From the NCBI GenBank assembly GCA_964449675.1, contig CAYVAR010000027.1, positions 1 to 16,191 of the forward strand: DNA of 16,191 nt. Direction: 5' to 3'. The DNA is from CAYVAR01 sp964449675. Its GTDB lineage: Bacteria; Patescibacteriota; Microgenomatia; UBA10105; UBA927. Position numbers and translations under genes: made by a program. Of this stretch, positions 12,387-16,191 are shown piece after piece. Position 1 is the stretch's first letter. Every line of letters starts with the position of its first letter. The notes below the pieces were generated by a model, which was not told the DNA's origin, searched no databases, and was given only the letters and a program-made list of their open reading frames with translations.

Positions 12387-13900
12387 AGATTCTCCACAAA
12401 AGCAAATATATTTTCTAGAGCCCTATTTCCTTGAGAGCTTGAAGGATCAAGCGCCTCTTTCGTGTGAGGAAAATTGCTGTACAAGATAATTTGAGCCCGA
12501 GGATTAACCCTACATAGCGCCTCGTACATTCTTTCGGTCTGGGCAACATTAACAATATCGTCATTTCTTCCATGAAGAAGAAGTATAGGAATATCCGTTG
12601 ACAAGTGATTTGAAAATACAGGCGATCGCTGGGCGTAAGGGAAAGCGTCTGGCGACAGATGACCCAATGATTGTCTGGTTGGTAAAGTTGTAGGCCGCCG
12701 TATACGATCATCCGCATCTTGAGCTTTAATATCATAAAAACCAGAGATCAGTACAGCTGCGTCAATTGGCGGATTATCCCGCTCCAGGATCCGGGCAGTG
12801 GTAAGAGCACCCCGGCTGTTTCCGATTAAAACGATACGTCTATAACCATGAATGTCCTTCAACGCCTGGGCAATATCCAGAATGTCACCAACTTCCTCAT
12901 CACTGGCCATATCTAGTGCTATAGTCAAATCTGGTCGTGTCGGGTGAAAGCAACCTCTGCGATCAACCACACAAGCACCAAGCCCTCTGGAGGTGATATA
13001 CGCGAATAAGTCAGAATATAACGGATCGTACTTTCCGGTTCTTTTCTCATGCATCCCGCCGTTGACTCCACCTGGCACAAATAAAAGACACTTATCTTTT
13101 CCTCTGCCATTGTGAGCCAAATAATATGGTATAGATATACCACCGACGCTGGTACGTTCATGCACTTCAGTTGATTCTGGATCCATTTCTTTTAGGGCTA
13201 AACAGGCCTCAATAAATTTTTGTACAAGCGCCATATCCTTGACTCCTGGTGCAGTTTCAACCCCATTGCTAACATCTACCATCAGTGGATGAACTGCCGT
13301 GATTGCTTTCCGCACATTTGTCGCACGAAGTCCACCGGCTAAAATTATTGGGCCAAATTGTTGCTGTACAGTTTTGGCAAATTCCCAATCAAACGCTTCT
13401 CCAAATCCTCCCCCCTCTCGATGCGGCGAATACGTATCCAGTACAATCCGATCGATAGTTCCTTTATAGCTCTGAATGGCAGCTGTAAGGTCTTCTTGAG
13501 AGTTATTACCGACCCGGAAAACTTTGAACACTTTAATCTTTTGAGCTCGTATGGCCGCACACATCTCCGGAGATTCACTTCCGTGAAGTTGGACAGTTGG
13601 TAAACCGCACGTTTGGACGACGTCTAAGAGTCTTTCCAACGGCTCATCTACAAAAACACCCACTAAACGATCAGCCACGCCTGGTGCTTGCTCTCGAACA
13701 GATCGAGCCACTGCAATTGCCTCTTCTGGGTTCAGGCTGCGCGGGCTTTGGGGAAAATCGATGACTATGCCCAAATAATCAGCGCCCAGATTGGCCGCTG
13801 CAAAAATGTCTTCCACTGTTGTTAAACCGCAAATCTTAATCAGAGGCTGGCTTTCTCCGATTGTTTCTTCTTGTCCACAATAAACTCCTTCATGTGTCAT
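12383..13900 (-). CDS. trpF: Phosphoribosylanthranilate isomerase fused to an alpha/beta-hydrolase domain
   Basis: 505 residues in one open frame. Residues about 19-236 are TrpF: LIKICGLT with catalytic C24, ADYLGIVIDFPQSPRS, VQLHGSES, VLDTYSPH with D155, LAGGL (187-191) and VDVSNGVE. TrpF alone is about 200-220 residues. Residues about 245-505 are an alpha/beta hydrolase resembling the prolyl-oligopeptidase/dienelactone hydrolase group: oxyanion-type FVPGGVNGG (274-282), nucleophile elbow GNSRG with S362, D447 in LLHGRNDDIV and H479 in NFPHTKEA, a complete Ser-Asp-His triad. There is no stop or ribosome binding site between the parts (an internal Met is at 239). It overlaps trpC and trpB by 4 bases each. 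TrpF isomerises phosphoribosylanthranilate; the substrate of the hydrolase is unknown. Confidence 0.92.
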   Translation of the reverse strand: MTHEGVYCGQEETIGESQPLIKICGLTTVEDIFAAANLGADYLGIVIDFPQSPRSLNPEEAIAVARSVREQAPGVADRLVGVFVDEPLERLLDVVQTCGLPTVQLHGSESPEMCAAIRAQKIKVFKVFRVGNNSQEDLTAAIQSYKGTIDRIVLDTYSPHREGGGFGEAFDWEFAKTVQQQFGPIILAGGLRATNVRKAITAVHPLMVDVSNGVETAPGVKDMALVQKFIEACLALKEMDPESTEVHERTSVGGISIPYYLAHNGRGKDKCLLFVPGGVNGGMHEKRTGKYDPLYSDLFAYITSRGLGACVVDRRGCFHPTRPDLTIALDMASDEEVGDILDIAQALKDIHGYRRIVLIGNSRGALTTARILERDNPPIDAAVLISGFYDIKAQDADDRIRRPTTLPTRQSLGHLSPDAFPYAQRSPVFSNHLSTDIPILLLHGRNDDIVNVAQTERMYEALCRVNPRAQIILYSNFPHTKEALDPSSSQGNRALENIFAFVENL

Positions 13901-14643
13901 GGTGTACTCCTTAGGTCTTTTAAGATTTCCGCTGGTTTATCTGACTGCAATAAGGTCGTCCCTACTAGTACGCCCCGCGCGCCTGCAGCTTTTGCCGCGG
14001 CGACATCTGCTTGGGTTTTGATTCCAGAAAAAGCAAGGGGTTTCAGAAACGGCGGTATTCCCCGAACCACAGCCAGGGCATGAGCAGTATCAACGCTGAA
14101 TGTATCTAAATTTCGTGCGTTGACGCCGACAATCTTGGCACCAGCGCCGACCGCTTTGGAAATTTCCGCAGAGTCATAAATTTCAACTATGGGTGTAATC
14201 CCCAAGTCATAGGCTAAACTCACAAACCGGCCGAGTGTATCCTCGTCTAATAAACTGGCGATGAGAAGCAGCGCGTCTGCGCCCAAAACGGCAGACTCTG
14301 CTATCTGGTAAGGGTGGACAATGAAGTCTTTCCGAAGCAGCGGCAGTGTGGTGTGAGCACGAACTTTTTTAAATAGCGCCTCACTCCCGCCAAAATGTGT
14401 TCTTTCGGTTACCACGGAGATCGCATCTGCACCACCCTGTTCAAATAGACTAACTAATGTATCCACATCACCGCTATAGAGCATCCCGGCGCTTGGAGAC
14501 CGAAGTTTGACTTCAGGAATAAAAATAAATGCGTCTGATTGCTGCAACAGCTCATCAAAAATGTGTGGTCGGCGAGTTACAACGTCCAGTTCCGTATATT
14601 TTTGTGCAATAATTTCTCTAAATACTTGCAATCCCTCTTTCAT
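13897..14643 (-). CDS. trpC: Indole-3-glycerol phosphate synthase
   Basis: 248 residues, a TIM barrel that closes the indole ring from CdRP. Active-site residues are all visible: E44 and K46 in PEVKLRSPSAG, K105 in LLRKDFIV, E154 in PIVEIYD, N175 and N178 in GVNARNLDTF, S206 in LAFSGI, and the phosphate-binding GVLVGTTLLQ near the C terminus. The N-terminal helix is somewhat shorter than in most family members. It overlaps the trpD stop and the trpF start by 4 bases (ATGA), fitting tight translational coupling in the order of the pathway D-C-F-B-A. Confidence 0.96.
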   Translation of the reverse strand: MKEGLQVFREIIAQKYTELDVVTRRPHIFDELLQQSDAFIFIPEVKLRSPSAGMLYSGDVDTLVSLFEQGGADAISVVTERTHFGGSEALFKKVRAHTTLPLLRKDFIVHPYQIAESAVLGADALLLIASLLDEDTLGRFVSLAYDLGITPIVEIYDSAEISKAVGAGAKIVGVNARNLDTFSVDTAHALAVVRGIPPFLKPLAFSGIKTQADVAAAKAAGARGVLVGTTLLQSDKPAEILKDLRSTP

Positions 14644-15590
14644 ATTTGTCCTTCCTGTGACACGGTCTGCAAGTTTTTTAATGCAGCCATAGCTTGACCA
14701 GAATCTATAGATTTTCGAGCTATTGCTAGTCCATCTTGAATGCTTGGTACAACATCGGCTACGTACAGACCAGCAGCGGCATTAAGAAGCACAATATCTC
14801 TTTTGGGGCCATGCAGTTGGCCGGATAAAAGTTGAAGTATTATCGCGGCGTTTGTCTTTGCGTCTCCACCTCTGATTTCACCAAACGGCGCCGGATCTAA
14901 ACCAAATTCTTCCGGACGGATTTCATAAATAGTTAAGAATCCATCTCTAATCTCGTGTACAGTAGTAGATCCGGATAAGCCAATTTCATCCAAATCATTC
15001 GGTCCATTCACTACCAGCGCATGTTCTGTGTTAATTTCGTTAAGAACGTGTGCTAATTTCTCAGCCATTACTTCATCTGAAACACCAATCACTTGACGGG
15101 TTACACCAGCAGGATTGGTTAGAGGACCCAAAAAATTAAATATCGTTCGTATTCCCAAAGTTCGGCGAGCAGTGGCGACTTCTTTCATTGCCAGATGGAA
15201 AGCTGGAGCAAACATGAAGCCTATTCCGGCTTCCCTAAGGCAATGTCGTACAGTACTTGGCTTACTTGCAATATTTACGCCCAATACCTCAAGCACGTCG
15301 GCACTGCCGCACTTGCTACTGGCTGCCCGGTTTCCGTGTTTGGCGACAATTGCCCTGTCCGTACCTGCAATTACCAATGCCGCTGCGGTTGAGATATTGA
15401 AGGTTCCGCTATTATCCCCACCAGTTCCACAGGTATCTATCACTGGTCTAAACAGGCTTGTAGCGTCTACCCGGACTACGGCCTCTCGCATCGCTTCAAC
15501 GAATCCGGCTAGTTCTGCAACTGTCACTTCTCTGGCATTTAAAGCATGGAGGAATTTTATTATGTCAGCTTGGTCGTGCTGACCGGACAT
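14640..15590 (-). CDS. trpD: Anthranilate phosphoribosyltransferase (first ATG in frame; true N terminus probably further upstream)
   Basis: 316 residues from the ATG at 15590. The enzyme joins anthranilate and PRPP. Motifs: CGTGGD (54-59), NISTAAALV, KHGNRAASSKCGSAD (84-98), MGFMFAP-like GFMFAPAFHLAMK, RTLGIRTIFNFLGPLTNPA, GLDPAPFGEIRGGDAKTNA. Family members are about 330-345 residues and have an N-terminal segment ahead of this ATG; that segment is present in the DNA, as 26 codons (15591-15668) reading FERVLGGQVLNQDDATAALH and so on, which is typical TrpD. But no start codon precedes it: a TAG at 15669-15671 closes the frame. An ATG at the expected position after the terminator (15741) opens in another frame. 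A +1 shift between 15655 and 15671 would join them. So either the gene is frame-broken, the sequence has an indel, or frameshifting occurs. Confidence 0.9.
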   Translation of the reverse strand: MSGQHDQADIIKFLHALNAREVTVAELAGFVEAMREAVVRVDATSLFRPVIDTCGTGGDNSGTFNISTAAALVIAGTDRAIVAKHGNRAASSKCGSADVLEVLGVNIASKPSTVRHCLREAGIGFMFAPAFHLAMKEVATARRTLGIRTIFNFLGPLTNPAGVTRQVIGVSDEVMAEKLAHVLNEINTEHALVVNGPNDLDEIGLSGSTTVHEIRDGFLTIYEIRPEEFGLDPAPFGEIRGGDAKTNAAIILQLLSGQLHGPKRDIVLLNAAAGLYVADVVPSIQDGLAIARKSIDSGQAMAALKNLQTVSQEGQI

Positions 15591-15651
15591 GACACTATGT
15601 AATGCAGCGGTGGCATCATCTTGGTTTAAAACCTGACCCCCAAGTACTCTT

Positions 15652-15741
15652 TCAAATGCCGAGCCAAACTAACCCCTGGGCCTCAATGGCCGAAGGGGTC
15701 TCCTCTCCAAGATACTGACTACTTTGTTCTGCTATTGACAT
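15652..15741 (-). CDS. 29-codon ORF at the expected trpD start, likely the frame-shifted trpD N terminus
   Basis: ATG at 15741-15739, 20 bases after the terminator U-run, followed by 29 codons beginning MSIAEQSSQYLGEE and ending QGLVWLGI before TGA (15652-15654). AAAGAAAG upstream is a weak ribosome binding site. The reading frame is one base ahead of trpD, and its last codons overlap the orphan TrpD-like segment. The preferred reading is that this is the first part of trpD, separated by a single-base frame break. The alternative is a leader peptide; it has only one Trp codon, so classical attenuation is unlikely, especially as a T-box already does that job. Confidence 0.55.
   Translation of the reverse strand: MSIAEQSSQYLGEETPSAIEAQGLVWLGI
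15672..15699. repeat. Hairpin at the trpD frame break
   Basis: Plus strand ACCCC (15672-15676) pairs with GGGGT (15695-15699), and inside it GGCC (15679-15682) pairs with GGCC (15688-15691) around a 5-base loop. It is 28 bases, not a multiple of three, and directly precedes (in trpD's direction) the place where the frame must change. It may be another palindromic repeat whose arrival disrupted the N terminus. Confidence 0.55.
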
Positions 15742-15760
15742 AACTTTCTTTCTTTGGGAC

Positions 15761-15811
15761 AAAAAAGCCCTTGCAAATCCGCGAGAATATATCTCGTAAA
15801 CTTACAAGGGC
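15761..15811 (-). terminator. Rho-independent terminator of the T-box leader
   Basis: Minus strand: outer stem GCCCTTGTAA with TTGCAAGGGC (10 pairs, one G-U), an inner stem CGAGA/TCTCG, then six T. The 5' arm contains CCTTG, which alternatively pairs with CAAGG of the T-box antiterminator. Confidence 0.9.
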
Positions 15812-16151
15812 CTAATTCTGAATTCTAATCCCTGAATTCTGAATTCAAATAGACGGTGCCACCTTGATTCATCGCCCCGCCTACCAAAAACTCCCCGAAG
15901 GGGAGTCATGAATAAAGGCGGGAAAACCTTCTTACATGCTCCGCTTTTGTGTCACGTGCTGATCATGTTCTTTCGTTCATGTGCTCATCACGTGTCTTTT
16001 GCGACACATGGTGCTCATATTTTTACGGGTGAGCTTCCGGATGAGACATTTCATCATGCGATAAATAGCCTCATCAGCGTTTCGATGCTTCGACTAACTC
16101 AGCATCATTTGGAGAAATCCCAATCAATTTCTCCTTCGCTTTTATTCAACT
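15761..16151 (-). promoter_or_regulatory. T-box riboswitch leader of the trp operon
   Basis: The T-box core reads CAAGG (15862-15866), bulge UGGCACC (15855-15861), GUCUA (15850-15854). The partner strand UAGGC+CCUUG (15805-15814) lets both helices form contiguously, giving a textbook antiterminator that excludes the terminator at 15761-15811. The bulge UGGC pairs with a tRNA ending GCCA, i.e. discriminator G73, which bacterial tRNA-Trp has. A stem III-like helix CCCGCCT/AGGCGGG (15916-15922 with 15876-15882) encloses a hairpin ACTCCCC-GAA-GGGGAGT (15890-15906). Upstream about 230 bases fold into several hairpins; I could not draw a standard stem I. The only UGG codon in that part is in the loop of the first hairpin (16111-16134, UGG at 16120-16122). 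No gene is seen in 15742-16191. Uncharged tRNA-Trp should switch the operon on. Confidence 0.85.
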
Positions 16152-16158
16152 GATGGGT

Positions 16159-16187
16159 AGTATATCACATCTGTCAAATCTCGTCTA
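16159..16187 (-). promoter_or_regulatory. Probable trp operon promoter
   Basis: Minus strand: TGATATACT extended -10 (16159-16167) with TAGACG (16182-16187, 4 of 6) at 17-base spacing. Predicted +1 about 16151-16152, giving a leader of about 390 bases up to the terminator. A perfect TTGACA at 16172-16177 is 7 bases from the -10 and cannot serve it. Confidence 0.5.
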
Positions 16188-16191
16188 CTCA

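Noticed and set aside
15115..15582. Plus-strand open frame of 155 codons
   Set aside because: Antisense shadow of the clearly conserved trpD.
15652..15741. Classical trp leader peptide for attenuation
   Set aside because: It lies after the terminator, contains a single Trp codon and has no antiterminator downstream; the T-box explains regulation.
15886..15906. Hairpin ACTCCCC-GAA-GGGGAGT followed by T-run on the minus strand, as a second terminator
   Set aside because: It could terminate, but it is nested inside the CCCGCCT/AGGCGGG helix and fits better as part of T-box stem III; only one terminator is needed for the switch.
16172..16177. Perfect TTGACA as the -35 of the trp promoter
   Set aside because: Only 7 bases separate it from the extended -10 at 16159-16164, and no -10 hexamer lies at 16-18 bases.
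1..16191. CRISPR array, tRNA or rRNA genes, insertion-sequence transposase
   Set aside because: No regularly spaced repeats, tRNA cloverleaf, rRNA segment or transposase-like protein could be found on either strand.

Overview
The window looks like a piece of a Candidate Phyla Radiation (Patescibacteria) genome using the standard genetic code. The reasons are small compact genes, a high density of toxin-antitoxin (TA) pairs, short palindromic repeats inserted in frame inside housekeeping genes (including the type read as PSTSLRAG in proteins), and many genes whose ATG sits at or within a few bases of the predicted transcription start. The phylum is an inference from recalled features; no database was searched.

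Layout. 1-1048 (minus): 5' part of DNA polymerase I, running off the left edge. 1079-1585 (minus): a Phd/RelE-type TA pair. 1645-4720 (minus): ftsH followed 10 bp later by a protein carrying an apparent Ulp1-type (clan CE) cysteine-protease catalytic set. 4879-5313 (plus): a VOC/glyoxalase-fold protein. 5317-7377 (minus): a stand-alone tRNA-binding (EMAPII/Trbp111-type) gene followed by two TA modules (AbrB-VapC, then HTH-PIN). Shortened, diverged copies of the 3' end of the tRNA-binding gene lie between and after the modules. 7439-8140 (plus): an unrecognised protein. 8160-9758 (minus): tryptophanyl-tRNA synthetase with an N-terminal YbaK-like domain. 9827-10377 (plus): a RelB/YafQ-like TA pair. 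10444-15741 (minus): a trpD-trpC-trpF/hydrolase-trpB-trpA operon. 15761-16151 (minus): its long leader, a T-box riboswitch with antiterminator and terminator, with a promoter at about 16159-16187.

How it fits together. The trp operon lacks trpE and trpG and starts with trpD straight after the T-box, so as seen here it would make tryptophan from anthranilate. Each trp junction is a 4-base ATGA overlap. TrpF is fused to an alpha/beta-hydrolase domain, which is unexpected, and TrpB has unusual active-site substitutions. trpD appears to carry a +1 frame break near its N terminus, next to a hairpin.

The most unusual structure is the array at 5317-7068: four versions of the same gene 3' end (two ending in EGMPVGA, diverged almost only at third codon positions) bound TA modules, as if promoter-antitoxin-toxin cassettes each carry a foreign tail of the tRNA-binding gene. 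A second window-wide pattern is leaderless or near-leaderless transcription: eight genes have a -10 element placed so that transcription should start 0-4 bases before the ATG.
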